The notes below the pieces were generated by a model, which was given only the letters and a program-made list of their open reading frames with translations, was not told the origin of the DNA and made no database searches. The translations under genes and the position numbers were made by a program. Positions 17,702-27,169 of a stretch of 55,369 bases of DNA are shown here, piece by piece (the stretch's first letter is position 1; the number at the start of each line of letters is the position of its first letter). Source of the DNA: Brevinematales bacterium (lineage in GTDB: Bacteria > Spirochaetota > Brevinematia > Brevinematales > GWF1-51-8); assembly GCA_020059465.1 (NCBI GenBank), contig JAGVBZ010000017.1, positions 1 through 55,369 of the forward strand, read 5' to 3'.

Positions 17702-18729
17702 TGAAAAAAGTACCCAAATTCCTGCTATTCCTCACGGGACTTTTAGTATTCACTTTTTTAGCATCTCTTATCTATCATCTTAGGGTGGATAAGGTCGATC
17801 AGACATGGCTTTTCTATACGATAATGCTCGATATCGTACGTTTTCTGCCGTTGATCACCCCGCTCAGTATTATCTGGAGCCTCGTTTTCCGCGGCACCGG
17901 ACAGAATACGCAGGGCGAAAAGTTGGGCTTCCTGTTCTCTTTTTTCTTCTATGTGATTTTTACCGCCGCGGGTGCATTTGCAATCAATGAAATGCTTCTT
18001 CCTTATCTCAATGATACCGCTGCTATGCAAACCCACCTCGCTCAATTAAAGGAGAAGAATCCCCCTTCACTCAAAGGGATTACCTATGATAAATTCGAAT
18101 ACAGTGAACTGAAGAACCTGAAATATTTCCTCTCAAAAGGGAATGTCGCCTTCATGATGGGACGTGTCGCGGTGACGTTTGACAGAATCTATAAAGTCGG
18201 GCCGTATTTTTATATGGAAGGCGTCCGTTTCATGGGCTTCGATAAGAATAATAAACTGGATTATATTATCAATGCCGGATACGGGAAATATTCCGACGGC
18301 AAGATTTTACTCCTCAACTCAAAATTTATCGAGTACAAGGGAGGAAGTATCTCCAAAGATATGAAAATGGCGGATTCAAAGAGCGTCCCGATTATCTATA
18401 ACATCAATGCCGTTTACAATCTTTCCAATCCGGTAAAAGAAATCAGCATGCTCGATATAATCCTGAACAGCGATTATGTCTTCGAATCGAAGTATAATTT
18501 CTTTCAGGTCGGAAATCTTATATTCAATAAAATCTCGTACTACATTATACTTGTGGTGCTGTTGATATTTTCCTCATCGGCGGGATTTGCGTTCCGGAAC
18601 CAGCGTCCCGTATCGCTACGGGATATTTTCCAGGCGGTATCGTTCTATCTGGTATCGTTTATCGTAACCGCATTCAGTCTGGATATGCTGATACGTTTAG
18701 CGAATATGATCTATTCTATGGCGCTCTAA
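17701..18729 (+). CDS. Integral membrane protein, possible LptF/LptG-like permease
   Basis: Second half of a probable permease pair, 342 residues. Three membrane segments (about 7-26, 40-62 and 78-101) precede a periplasmic domain of roughly 160 residues, then two or three segments end the protein (ISYYIILVVLLIF and later). The stretch LDIVRFLPLITPLSIIWSLVF resembles helix 2 of LptF/LptG proteins. Together with its partner it would form a heterodimer, as LptFG does. The matching ATPase LptB is not adjacent. The alternative is an unrelated two-gene membrane complex. Confidence 0.55.
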   Translation: MKKVPKFLLFLTGLLVFTFLASLIYHLRVDKVDQTWLFYTIMLDIVRFLPLITPLSIIWSLVFRGTGQNTQGEKLGFLFSFFFYVIFTAAGAFAINEMLLPYLNDTAAMQTHLAQLKEKNPPSLKGITYDKFEYSELKNLKYFLSKGNVAFMMGRVAVTFDRIYKVGPYFYMEGVRFMGFDKNNKLDYIINAGYGKYSDGKILLLNSKFIEYKGGSISKDMKMADSKSVPIIYNINAVYNLSNPVKEISMLDIILNSDYVFESKYNFFQVGNLIFNKISYYIILVVLLIFSSSAGFAFRNQRPVSLRDIFQAVSFYLVSFIVTAFSLDMLIRLANMIYSMAL

Positions 18730-18950
18730 TCGTTTCGCGCTAATCTGATATTCAGATACCCGGATGTTTCGTTTGAGAATATCAGCGATGTGCTGCTGTT
18801 CTGCGGTTTGGAATTTCCATTACTTTTCAAATCGTCGGAAAATCCGTTAAACAGATTTCCTAAAAGTATTCCATACAGCATTAAGGTCAGAACGGTAGCG
18901 GCTATGACCAATAATACGCTCAGGACATTCGGCGCTTTTTTCAGGCTCAT
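18726..18950 (-). CDS. Small single-pass membrane protein
   Basis: I place the start at the ATG at 18950, which has GGAGG about seven bases upstream, giving 74 residues. One membrane helix (about 12-35, VLSVLLVIAATVLTLMLYGILLG) is followed by a polar tail rich in Ser and Asn. No family is recognised. Its end overlaps the convergent permease gene by four bases. The ribosome site and clean helix argue that it is real, although it is short. Confidence 0.5.
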   Translation of the reverse strand: MSLKKAPNVLSVLLVIAATVLTLMLYGILLGNLFNGFSDDLKSNGNSKPQNSSTSLIFSNETSGYLNIRLARND

Positions 18951-19101
18951 TTTTTCCTCCTCTTCGCACCCGTTCAACCCCTAATATTAATTTACCCTCA
19001 TTTGTGCATATTTCAAGTAAATTTTTAAATATTCCAATCCTCGATATTTTATCCCGGATATGATAAAATATTATCTCAATTCCACTATCGGAGGCAAAAT
19101 A

Positions 19102-20859
19102 ATGAACGAATCAATCGAGAAACATATCCGCGAATGGACGTCGCCGCCCTACGACACGGACACGATCGCTGAGATAAACGCATTGGTCGCCGCAAATAAC
19201 GAAAAGGAATTGACGGACCGTTTCTACCGCGACCTCGAGTTCGGGACGGGCGGTCTGCGCGGCGTGCTCGGCGCCGGCACGAACCGTATGAATATTTACA
19301 ATGTCCGCAAGGTCACACAGGGCCTTGCGAATTATATACTGAGTAATAACGGGGCCTCGATGGGTGTTGTGATCGGGCGCGATTCGCGTCACCAGTCCGA
19401 CCGTTTCGCTGAAGCCGCCGCCGGGGTGTTTATCGCCAACGGAATAAAAGTTTTCTATTACGACGATATCCATCCTACCCCGACCGTCTCGTTCGCTATC
19501 CGCCATCTTTCCGCCGTCTGCGGCATCATGATCACCGCCTCGCATAACCCGCAGGAATATAACGGGTATAAGGTTTTCTGGGAGGACGGCGCGCAGGTTA
19601 CGCCCCCTCACGATACCGCGATTATCGGCGAAGTAAAAAACATCTCGGATCTGTCGATGGTTAAAGTGACTCCGTTCGACAAGGTAAAATCCTCGCCGCT
19701 ATTCAGGGTGATCGACGCCGAGGTTGACCCTGTATTCTATGCCAGAACAAAGGCTCTTTCCATACATCCCGAGGCAATCCCCGCCGCGCCTGTAAAAATT
19801 TGTTATTCCCCGCTTTACGGCACGGGGTATAAAATGGTGCCTGCAGCGCTGAGGGAGTTCGGATTTAAGGATATTTTGCTGGTCGAGGAACAGTCCGTTC
19901 CCAACGGAGACTTTCCCACTACACCTAAGCCCAACCCGGAGGAATTCTCCGCAATGAAGATGGGGATCGAATATGCAAAGAAAAATTCAGCAGACGTGTT
20001 TATAGCGACCGATCCCGACGCCGACCGCATCGGGGCCGTGCTCCGTAAGAGGGACGGCGACTACCTGCTTCTTAACGGCAACCAGATCGCCACTTTGCTT
20101 GTATATTATATCACCTCGGAACTGAAAAATACCGGTAAACTGCCCCCCAATCCCCGGATGGTCTCCACTATCGTGACCACCGACCTAATCTTCGAGATCG
20201 CCGAATCGAACGGGGTCAAGACCTACTCCACCCTGACGGGGTTCAAATGGATCGGGCTGATAACGCGCGGTTTCGAGAAGACGGGCGAATCATTCATTTT
20301 TGGATGCGAGGAGAGTCACGGGTATAACGCGGCGGAGTTCGTACGGGATAAGGACGCAGTCAACGCGGCCTGCCTGTTCTCCGAGATGACGGCTTATTAC
20401 GGGTCGAAGGGTTTATCGGTCGCCGAAGTCCTCGATAATATTTATAAGGAATACGGATACTACCGTGAATCGCAGGTATCGATCATGATGAAAGGAATGG
20501 ACGGCGCCGAAAAAATCGCCGGCCTGATGCGTACACTGCGGGCGGAAACCCCGAAAAAGGTCGGGAATTACGACGTTCTTACAGTTACCGACGTCCAGAA
20601 CAGTACGCTTATCGACCTGAAAACAAATAAATCGGCACCGATCGAACTGCCTAAATCCAACGTTATCCTGCTTCATTTATCGGATAAAGCGAAAGTGGTC
20701 GCGCGCCCGTCGGGGACAGAACCTAAAATCAAGTTCTATTTCACCACATACGGCAAATCCGGCACGGAGCCGCTTTCCGATGTGAAAGCCCGTACCGATG
20801 CGGAGCATGAGACGCTCAAGAAAGATTTTCTAGGGTCGCTGGGACTTCAGGAGGGATAA
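19102..20859 (+). CDS. Phosphoglucomutase/phosphomannomutase (alpha-D-phosphohexomutase)
   Basis: The start at 19102 has GGAGG seven bases upstream, giving 585 residues, the size of the PgcA-type phosphoglucomutases. Motifs of the alpha-D-phosphohexomutase family are all present: phosphoserine loop TASHNP, metal loop DPDADRIG, sugar-binding loop GCEESHGY and phosphate-binding RPSGTEPK. It interconverts glucose 1-phosphate and 6-phosphate (or the mannose forms), supplying GlgC at 41641-42972 or receiving glucose from starch breakdown. The following lipoprotein gene begins four bases after its stop. Confidence 0.94.
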   Translation: MNESIEKHIREWTSPPYDTDTIAEINALVAANNEKELTDRFYRDLEFGTGGLRGVLGAGTNRMNIYNVRKVTQGLANYILSNNGASMGVVIGRDSRHQSDRFAEAAAGVFIANGIKVFYYDDIHPTPTVSFAIRHLSAVCGIMITASHNPQEYNGYKVFWEDGAQVTPPHDTAIIGEVKNISDLSMVKVTPFDKVKSSPLFRVIDAEVDPVFYARTKALSIHPEAIPAAPVKICYSPLYGTGYKMVPAALREFGFKDILLVEEQSVPNGDFPTTPKPNPEEFSAMKMGIEYAKKNSADVFIATDPDADRIGAVLRKRDGDYLLLNGNQIATLLVYYITSELKNTGKLPPNPRMVSTIVTTDLIFEIAESNGVKTYSTLTGFKWIGLITRGFEKTGESFIFGCEESHGYNAAEFVRDKDAVNAACLFSEMTAYYGSKGLSVAEVLDNIYKEYGYYRESQVSIMMKGMDGAEKIAGLMRTLRAETPKKVGNYDVLTVTDVQNSTLIDLKTNKSAPIELPKSNVILLHLSDKAKVVARPSGTEPKIKFYFTTYGKSGTEPLSDVKARTDAEHETLKKDFLGSLGLQEG

Positions 20860-20862
20860 CTC

Positions 20863-21219
20863 GTGAAACTACGATTCCGGGTATCTTCGCTTTTAATACT
20901 CCTTCCCCTGCTGATGACCGTTCTTTCTCTATCGGGATGCGATAATAAAGGCTCCGGCGCGGAATCCTTACCGCCGAAGAATTGGCAGGTATTTCTCGGC
21001 GAGTATGAGACCGCGATCAACGAGTACCTGACACTCGCGCTAACCGTGACAAATTCAGCCGATCAGAATAGATTGAATAAAATGCTTCTGACTATCACAA
21101 ATTTACAGTCGATGGCGCCGAAGATTGCGGGATCGCTCTCAAATCAGGAATTGCAGGACTTCCTGCTGCGCTACGGGAAAATTAGCACACGCCTGTCGGA
21201 ATCCGCTAAATCCCCATAA
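20863..21219 (+). CDS. Small lipoprotein
   Basis: The 118-residue protein starts at a GTG four bases after the phosphohexomutase gene, with GGAGG overlapping that gene's end. A signal peptide ends in the lipobox LSGC (Cys about residue 26). The mature part of about 90 residues is mostly helical and polar, with no recognised domain. It is co-transcribed with the mutase, but a shared function is not evident. Confidence 0.75.
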   Translation: MKLRFRVSSLLILLPLLMTVLSLSGCDNKGSGAESLPPKNWQVFLGEYETAINEYLTLALTVTNSADQNRLNKMLLTITNLQSMAPKIAGSLSNQELQDFLLRYGKISTRLSESAKSP

Positions 21220-21239
21220 AAAACGCCCCTCCGGAGGGC
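21218..21239 (-). terminator. Probable leftward terminator
   Basis: A GC-rich palindrome (21225-21239) is followed on the minus strand by six T (21218-21223). It would end transcription coming from the superoxide reductase gene, about 190 bases away across the MITE-like repeat. The plus strand lacks a T run. Confidence 0.55.
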
Positions 21240-21270
21240 TTGATGACGAACATGAAAAACACTTATCTTC

Positions 21271-21376
21271 TTGTCACTGCGAGACGCAGCGCGGCGAAGC
21301 AGTCTGTTTAATTCCTTAGACGGCATGCTTCTGCCGCGCTTCAAAAAGCCGGTGCAACGCGGTATCGCAATGATAA
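21271..21376. repeat. MITE-like palindromic repeat with imperfect terminal inverted repeats
   Basis: The ends 21271-21282 and 21365-21376 match as inverted repeats at 10 of 12 positions. The left part (CACTGCGAGACGCAGCGCGG...) resembles the common bacterial repeat beginning GTCATTGCGAGCGAAGCG. No reading frame is supported. It lies between convergent genes, a typical resting place for such elements. Confidence 0.6.
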
Positions 21377-21429
21377 AAACAATTCGTCAACACGCCGTAA
21401 GAGGGGCTTTTCTCTCTGATATACGGTTT

Positions 21430-21822
21430 TCATTCAGCGGTAATATCCCATGAATTCTCCCAGAGACCGTGTACATTGCAGTACGAGACTGCAAAAATAG
21501 TCCCTGATTTTTCCGTTTTGAATACGAGGGATACATCCGGCTCGGTATAAACAGTGCTGGTATCGGCTCCGTTCGCGGATGCGCCGTGCGCGGCGAAATC
21601 GAACTTACCTAAGAGATAGGGAAACTTATCGTCGCTCCCCTTGAAGAAAACCTCAATGTACGAGATATGATGCGCGGTAGTGTTCGGATGCGCAATCTCT
21701 GCTCCGGTTACCACGCGGACTTTTACTTTCTCCCCTTTTTTGACCGATTTCGGCGCTTCGATAGCGGGAATATGCTTTTCCGTCTTCCAATCAGCCGACT
21801 GAACTAATTCTCCAATTTTCAT
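21430..21822 (-). CDS. Superoxide reductase (neelaredoxin/desulfoferrodoxin family)
   Basis: This 130-residue protein reduces superoxide to hydrogen peroxide without releasing oxygen. Iron ligands of the SOR centre are visible: His in EKHIP, His residues in HPNTTAHHISYIE, and Cys and His in YCNVHGLWE. It lacks the N-terminal desulforedoxin Cys4 domain, so it is the one-iron neelaredoxin form. It lies ten bases after the rubrerythrin gene, which would remove the peroxide, so the pair forms a short anaerobic oxidative-stress operon. Confidence 0.93.
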   Translation of the reverse strand: MKIGELVQSADWKTEKHIPAIEAPKSVKKGEKVKVRVVTGAEIAHPNTTAHHISYIEVFFKGSDDKFPYLLGKFDFAAHGASANGADTSTVYTEPDVSLVFKTEKSGTIFAVSYCNVHGLWENSWDITAE

Positions 21823-21832
21823 GATAGCCTCC

Positions 21833-22339
21833 TTAAAACGCTAAAAACTTCTCTTTCTTTACCTTACAGACAGGGCACTCGTCGGGCAAGTCTTCCCCGA
21901 TATGAGTGTACCCGCAAACCGGGCAGATATAGATTTTCCCTATCTCCCAATCCTTTCCTTTTTCAACATGGGACTTTGCTTTCTTATAGTAGTCGTAATG
22001 GATTTTCTCGGCCTCGATCGCATAGTGAATCGATTTAATCGCGCCGTCCTCTCTTTGGAGCTTTGCTATTGCGTCATATGCAGGGTACATTTCCTCCACT
22101 TCAAAGTTCTCTCCTCCCATCGCCGTTTCGAGGTTCTCAACAGTTTTATTAATATAGCCAAGATTCCTCGCGTGATTGGATGCATGTACCTGTTCAGCGT
22201 AGGCAATCGCCTGAAATAACCGGGCGACATTGGCAAACCCTTCTTTCTTCGCGGTATCGCTGAAGTTCAAGTATTTCATATGCGCCATCGATTCCCCGGC
22301 GAACGCTTCTCCCAACGATTTTTTTGTCATTTCCTTCAT
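21833..22339 (-). CDS. rbr: Rubrerythrin
   Basis: The 168-residue protein has a ferritin-like di-iron domain (about 1-125, with GESMAHMKY and EAEKIHYDYY) and a C-terminal rubredoxin domain with two CxxCG/CxxC knuckles (CPVCGYTHIG and CPVCKVKKEKF). It acts as an NADH- or rubredoxin-linked hydrogen peroxide reductase in the cytoplasm of anaerobes. GGAGG precedes the ATG. It is first in the operon with the superoxide reductase and has a good predicted promoter. Confidence 0.96.
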   Translation of the reverse strand: MKEMTKKSLGEAFAGESMAHMKYLNFSDTAKKEGFANVARLFQAIAYAEQVHASNHARNLGYINKTVENLETAMGGENFEVEEMYPAYDAIAKLQREDGAIKSIHYAIEAEKIHYDYYKKAKSHVEKGKDWEIGKIYICPVCGYTHIGEDLPDECPVCKVKKEKFLAF

Positions 22340-22377
22340 ATTCTATCCTCCTATTTCTGATTTTGTCAATAGGAAAT

Positions 22378-22406
22378 AATTTAATCAACATTTTGATTTT
22401 TGTCAA
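22378..22406 (-). promoter_or_regulatory. Predicted sigma70-type promoter of rubrerythrin operon
   Basis: On the minus strand TTGACA (22401-22406), a 17-base spacer and TAAATT (22378-22383) are seen. The rubrerythrin start codon lies about 40 bases downstream. No operator was identified. Confidence 0.7.
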
Positions 22407-22429
22407 GATATGTAATCATATTTTAATGT

Positions 22430-22460
22430 AAAAAAAAACGGGGCCGCTTTCCGCGGCCCC
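22430..22460 (-). terminator. Rho-independent terminator after first symporter
   Basis: A perfect 8-bp GC stem (22440-22447 with 22453-22460) and a 5-base loop are followed on the minus strand by G and nine T. It lies eight bases beyond the symporter stop. Confidence 0.92.
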
Positions 22461-22467
22461 ATATGTG

Positions 22468-24696
22468 TTAATTTTTTCCTATTCCTTTAAACGCTGCATC
22501 TACTGTCTTTGGATTTTCAACCTTTGTCAGCAGAGAAACGACTATTGTGAAAATAATCGAAACAGGCAGCGCAAGCACCAGAGGGTCGACCGATGCGAAA
22601 GGTTCCGCTATCAGGAACGGCTTTCCGAAAATTGCCTGACATACCCCGAAGTATGCGGCTTCTTTTGCATGGAAGAACAGGAACGCGATCGCCGAACCGG
22701 ATACGCCTGCGATAATTCCGGCAATAGCGCCCTTCCGGGTCAACTTTTTCCAGAATAACGACGCGGTATATGGCGCGAGGAAGCTCGACGCCATCAGTCC
22801 GAAGAATATGGCAGTCGCGCGGGCGATAATTCCGTCCTCAAGCTTCAATCCCAGAACAATAGTGAGGAGAATCCCCACAAGTATTCCGATGCGCGTCGCG
22901 AGGACTCCTCCGGAACCCTTTGCAGACTGGTCCTTCTTCGAGTAAAATGTCAGGAATATCAGGATGAGCCATGCGAATACAAGTACCAGAATAATAGTCA
23001 GTACCTGCATTTTTGCGCTGTTCATCATTAACGCAATGCCGACCGAAGCAATCGCGGCTAACGCAAAAATAATCACAGTCCGCAATGTCGTAGGCTTACC
23101 TGTCTCCTTTTTAGCTTCTTTTTCTTTTGCATTCGCCATGATGCCGTTCTCGAAAAAGTCGCGGCCGAACGATGTCCCGATAGTATGGAACTGCGAGCTA
23201 AGGGTGGACATACCCGCCGATAAAATAACCAGCATGAAGAGATACCCGAACCATTCGGGGAGCGCCGTGGCGATAAATTTCGGGATAACCTGGTCATGGT
23301 TCCCGCCGGCTAATGCGACCGATACCGACCCGAATTTCTCGAAGAAGTAGACGTTCGATAACGCGCCCACGATAAACGCGGTACCCACAGTCACGAGGAT
23401 GAAAATTCCCCCGATCAGGATAGCGCGGTTTAATTGCTGGTTGCTCTTCACAGTCATAAAACGTACGACCAGTTGAGGCTGTGCCAATACGCCGATACCC
23501 ACACCGAGTACGATAGTGGAGAATATTACCCACCATAACGGCGAGCCTGAGGGCGGAGACGCTGTCCATCCCCCGGCGGGAACGCCCATTTTACCGATCT
23601 TTACCATTTTAAGGTTATAAACTATTGTACCGTAGTCCTGTATTAAACCTTTTATATCGTTTGTTCCTCCGCCGCCCGACATTAATTGATTGAGCTTGAG
23701 GTTAAACGCGGCCAGGGTTTCACCGTAACGCTTCACAAGCTGGACATTCCCGTTTGTCGGGGCAATTCCGCTGAACGATGCATATATTTTCGCGTTGTTA
23801 TCGGCGAGCAGTTTCAGTTCGCCCAGCAATTCGGGCGACAGCTGATTTACCTTTGCATTGGTCATCTTAGTATAAAGTTTGCCTAAACGGGCTTCGACAT
23901 CCAGCATACCGCCGTAGACATCGGCCACCGAAACGGTATTAGTAACATTATCTTTGACTTCCATTTTGGTCAACTGTATACCGCCGGAGTTTAATAGCCC
24001 ACCCGTTTTCGTATCGGCGATACCGACCAGCGAGGGTTTCAGTTCGGTCAGTTTCTGGTGCGCGGGAGTGATTCCGCCGAGCATGACGTATATCCCGACA
24101 AGCAGGATAATCATTCCCACGAACATCAGCACGGCCTGAACCGCGTCGGTATACATTACCCCTTTTAGGCCTCCCATCATCACATATGCCGCGACAAGAA
24201 TACCGAATATCGCGATCCCCACATCATAGGGAATATTAGTCAATACCGTTAGCACCTGCGCTCCACCGATCAGTACCGCGGCCGCATACAGAGGCATGAA
24301 TATAAATATGATCAGACCGGCAAACCATTGAATAAATTTTGAGTCCAGCCGGCGTCCCAGAAATTCCGGGAACGTATGCGCATCGAGGTTCAATCCCATT
24401 CTGCGGGTACGTTTACCGTACACCACGAACGCGATAAAAATACCTACCCCGATATTACATACGGTCAGCCATAACAGGCTCATCCCGAAACGGGAAGCCA
24501 AACCCCCGAACCCGATGATCGCCGAGGTCGAGATAAAAGTCGCGCCGTACGACAGAGCCATGATAAACGGATGGATTTTACGTCCGCCTACCATATAATC
24601 CGAGGCGCTTTTCGTTTTCTTGAATCCCACATATCCAAGATAACCGATTACAGCAAGATAAACTACGACAATAATAATCAGCCAAACTATACTCAT
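22468..24696 (-). CDS. Sodium:solute symporter with large extracytoplasmic insert
   Basis: The 742-residue transporter belongs to the SSS family (PutP/SGLT fold). The N-terminal helices carry family patterns such as SDYMVGGRKIHPFIMALSYGATFIS and GGLKGVMYTDAVQAVLM. It is about 200 residues longer than usual because residues about 213-385, between helices 6 and 7, form a hydrophilic insert that should lie outside the membrane. Helices resume at PLWWVIFSTIVLG and continue to the C-terminus, about 13 in all. The substrate is unknown. Its start overlaps the stop of a small membrane protein gene (ATGA), and the two-gene set is repeated at 24971-27366. A strong terminator follows. Confidence 0.9.
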   Translation of the reverse strand: MSIVWLIIIVVVYLAVIGYLGYVGFKKTKSASDYMVGGRKIHPFIMALSYGATFISTSAIIGFGGLASRFGMSLLWLTVCNIGVGIFIAFVVYGKRTRRMGLNLDAHTFPEFLGRRLDSKFIQWFAGLIIFIFMPLYAAAVLIGGAQVLTVLTNIPYDVGIAIFGILVAAYVMMGGLKGVMYTDAVQAVLMFVGMIILLVGIYVMLGGITPAHQKLTELKPSLVGIADTKTGGLLNSGGIQLTKMEVKDNVTNTVSVADVYGGMLDVEARLGKLYTKMTNAKVNQLSPELLGELKLLADNNAKIYASFSGIAPTNGNVQLVKRYGETLAAFNLKLNQLMSGGGGTNDIKGLIQDYGTIVYNLKMVKIGKMGVPAGGWTASPPSGSPLWWVIFSTIVLGVGIGVLAQPQLVVRFMTVKSNQQLNRAILIGGIFILVTVGTAFIVGALSNVYFFEKFGSVSVALAGGNHDQVIPKFIATALPEWFGYLFMLVILSAGMSTLSSQFHTIGTSFGRDFFENGIMANAKEKEAKKETGKPTTLRTVIIFALAAIASVGIALMMNSAKMQVLTIILVLVFAWLILIFLTFYSKKDQSAKGSGGVLATRIGILVGILLTIVLGLKLEDGIIARATAIFFGLMASSFLAPYTASLFWKKLTRKGAIAGIIAGVSGSAIAFLFFHAKEAAYFGVCQAIFGKPFLIAEPFASVDPLVLALPVSIIFTIVVSLLTKVENPKTVDAAFKGIGKN

Positions 24697-24893
24697 TTGT
24701 CACCTCCGCCCGCAACCTCTTCCTCAAGCTCAATTTCTTCCTTACTCCACTGCTTCTCTTCTTTCTCTTCCTCTGCCGAGATTTCTCCCTCTTTGTTCCA
24801 ATTGAGGATCCCGTAGACGATACACAGCAGTGTGAGGGCAATAAGCAGCAAATAGGCTATCCAAATAGACGGATCAGGAATACCTAATACCAT
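24693..24893 (-). CDS. Symporter small accessory membrane protein
   Basis: I start this 66-residue protein at the ATG at 24893, which has GGAGG five bases upstream and aligns with its paralogue. The N-terminus MVLGIPDPSIWIAYLLLIALT leads one membrane helix, followed by NWNKEGE and a Glu/Lys-rich cytoplasmic tail. Small proteins of this form are found directly upstream of SSS transporters and are called symporter small accessory proteins; their role (stability or regulation) is not well established. It is translationally coupled to the symporter gene. Confidence 0.85.
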   Translation of the reverse strand: MVLGIPDPSIWIAYLLLIALTLLCIVYGILNWNKEGEISAEEEKEEKQWSKEEIELEEEVAGGGDK

Positions 24894-24970
24894 ATCCACC
24901 TCCATAGAGAATTATTTTTTCATTCCGTACCGATTTCCCTAGATAATACTATATCAATCTCTCGTAATTT

Positions 24971-27169
24971 TTACTTTTTTGCCCCTATCCCCTCGAATGC
25001 CTTCGATACTGTGCTGGGATTTTCCACCTTTGTCAGCAAAGAGATCAGCACAGTAAAAATAATCGATACCGGAAGACCGAAAACAAGCGGGTCGACCGAT
25101 GCAAACGTTCCCTCGATCAGGACGGGTTTTCCAAATACCGCCTTACATATTCCGAAATAGGCGGCCTCCTTCTCATGAAAGAATACGAACGCTAAAACAG
25201 TCGCGTTCACCCCGGATATGATCCCGGCTATCGCGCCCTTCCGGGTGAGACGTTTCCAAAAAACCGACGCTGTATACGGAGCGAGGAAACTCGACGCCAT
25301 CAGTCCGAAAAATATCGCGGTCGCCCGAGCGATAATCCCTTCCTCGAGCCTCAGTCCGAGCACCACAGTCAGGAGTATCCCGACTAGTATTCCGATACGA
25401 GTCGCGAGAATCCCGCCCTTTATCTTCGCCGCCTGTTTATCCTGACGGCTGACAAAAGTGAAGAATATCAGAATTAGCCATAAAAATACCAGTACGATGA
25501 TGATAATCATCGTCTGAATCTTCCATTCCGCCATCATGAACGCAAGCCCAACGGATAACAGCGCCGCAGCGCCGAATATTATCAGAGTCCTGATCGCAGA
25601 CGGCTTTACCGTCTCGTTTTTTACCTCTTTTGCAATTGCGTTCGCCATAACACCGTTCTCGAAAAAGTCGCGGCCGAACGATGTTCCGATCGTATGGAAC
25701 TGTGAACTCAACGTGGACATTCCTGCGGAAAGGATAACAAGCATGAAAATATATCCGAACCATTCGGGAAGCGCCGACCCGATAAACGCGGGCATTACCT
25801 GATCATGATTACCGCCGACATACGCTACCGAGATCGATCCGAATTTCTCGAAGAAGTACACATTAGTAAGCGAGCCGACGATATAGGCCGTACCCACAGT
25901 CACAAGGATAAACACCGCTCCGATCATCACAGCCCGGTTCAATTGCTGGTTGCTCTTGACGGTCATAAATCGTACGACAAGCTGGGGCTGAGCCAATACC
26001 CCTATCCCCACCCCGAATACGATGGTAGAGAAAATGAGCCACCAGAGCGGCGACCCCGACGGAGGGGATGAAGTCCAGCCTCCCGCGGGTACTCCCATTT
26101 TCGGGTTTTTCATCATTTTAAGGTTTAACGCTAACGATCCGTATACTTTTAACATGCCCTTTATTTCGTTCGTACCCCCGCCGTTCAGGATAAGGAGGTC
26201 GAGTTTCTGGTTGAATTCAGTTAAGGCCGCTATATAACGGCGGATAAACTCGGTGTTGGTATTCGTGGGATTTGCCGCCGCCAAAGCGTTAATCATCCGG
26301 AGATTGATATTGAATACGGCTTTTAACCCAGCGGACATCTCCGGGTTGAGATGGTTTATTTTTTGATTCGTCATACCTGAGAATATTTTACCGATTCGCG
26401 CCTCAACGTCAAGTACGCCGTCGTAAACGGTAGGTTCGCTTGATGGTTTAGCGGACAGTATGTCTGCAAGTGCAATTACAGGGGTATCCGCCGCAGCCGT
26501 CAGCGCGGGTTTCAATTCGGTGAGTTTCTGATGAGCCTTCGTAACCCCGCCGAGCATCACATAAATCCCGACAAGCAGGATTATCATACCGATAAACATA
26601 AGAACCGCCTGCAGGGCGTCGGTGTACATCACACCCTTCAGCCCGCCCATCAGCACATACGCGGATACGAGAATACCGAAGATGGCGATCCCCACATCGT
26701 AGGGGATATTCGTCAGTACGGTCAACACCTGCGCGCCGCCGATCAGCACCGCCGCCGCATAGAGAGGCATGATCAGGAAGATGAGCAGTCCTGCAAACCA
26801 TTGGATGAACTTAGAGTCAAGACGACGCCCGAGGAATTCCGGGAACGTATGCGCGTCGAGATTCAGCCCCATCCTGCGGGTACGTTTTCCATACACGATG
26901 AACGCGATGAATACGCCCAGCCCGATATTCAGAACTGTGAGCCAGAGCAGGCTCATACCGAAACGCGAAGCCAGCCCGCCGAAACCGACGATAGCTGATG
27001 TCGAGATAAATGTTGCGCCGTAGGAGAGCGCCATGATAAAAGGATGAACCCGTCTGCCGCCGACCAGATAATCTGTTGCGGTCTTGGTTTTTTTAAATCC
27101 CAGATATCCGAGATACGCGATAACCGCCAGGTAAATAACGATAATTACAATCAGCCACCCGATATTCAT
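24971..27169 (-). CDS. Sodium:solute symporter paralogue with large extracytoplasmic insert
   Basis: Second SSS transporter of 732 residues. Its membrane core is almost the same as the first copy: the first 210 residues differ at few positions and the block PAGGWT-SPPSGSPLWW onward is also close. The insert between helices 6 and 7 (about residues 213-380) is clearly more diverged, with different composition and spacing. That contrast suggests the insert sets ligand or partner specificity while transport chemistry stays the same. The gene overlaps its own small accessory gene by four bases and lies 77 bases upstream of the first cassette on the same strand. Confidence 0.9.
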   Translation of the reverse strand: MNIGWLIVIIVIYLAVIAYLGYLGFKKTKTATDYLVGGRRVHPFIMALSYGATFISTSAIVGFGGLASRFGMSLLWLTVLNIGLGVFIAFIVYGKRTRRMGLNLDAHTFPEFLGRRLDSKFIQWFAGLLIFLIMPLYAAAVLIGGAQVLTVLTNIPYDVGIAIFGILVSAYVLMGGLKGVMYTDALQAVLMFIGMIILLVGIYVMLGGVTKAHQKLTELKPALTAAADTPVIALADILSAKPSSEPTVYDGVLDVEARIGKIFSGMTNQKINHLNPEMSAGLKAVFNINLRMINALAAANPTNTNTEFIRRYIAALTEFNQKLDLLILNGGGTNEIKGMLKVYGSLALNLKMMKNPKMGVPAGGWTSSPPSGSPLWWLIFSTIVFGVGIGVLAQPQLVVRFMTVKSNQQLNRAVMIGAVFILVTVGTAYIVGSLTNVYFFEKFGSISVAYVGGNHDQVMPAFIGSALPEWFGYIFMLVILSAGMSTLSSQFHTIGTSFGRDFFENGVMANAIAKEVKNETVKPSAIRTLIIFGAAALLSVGLAFMMAEWKIQTMIIIIVLVFLWLILIFFTFVSRQDKQAAKIKGGILATRIGILVGILLTVVLGLRLEEGIIARATAIFFGLMASSFLAPYTASVFWKRLTRKGAIAGIISGVNATVLAFVFFHEKEAAYFGICKAVFGKPVLIEGTFASVDPLVFGLPVSIIFTVLISLLTKVENPSTVSKAFEGIGAKK

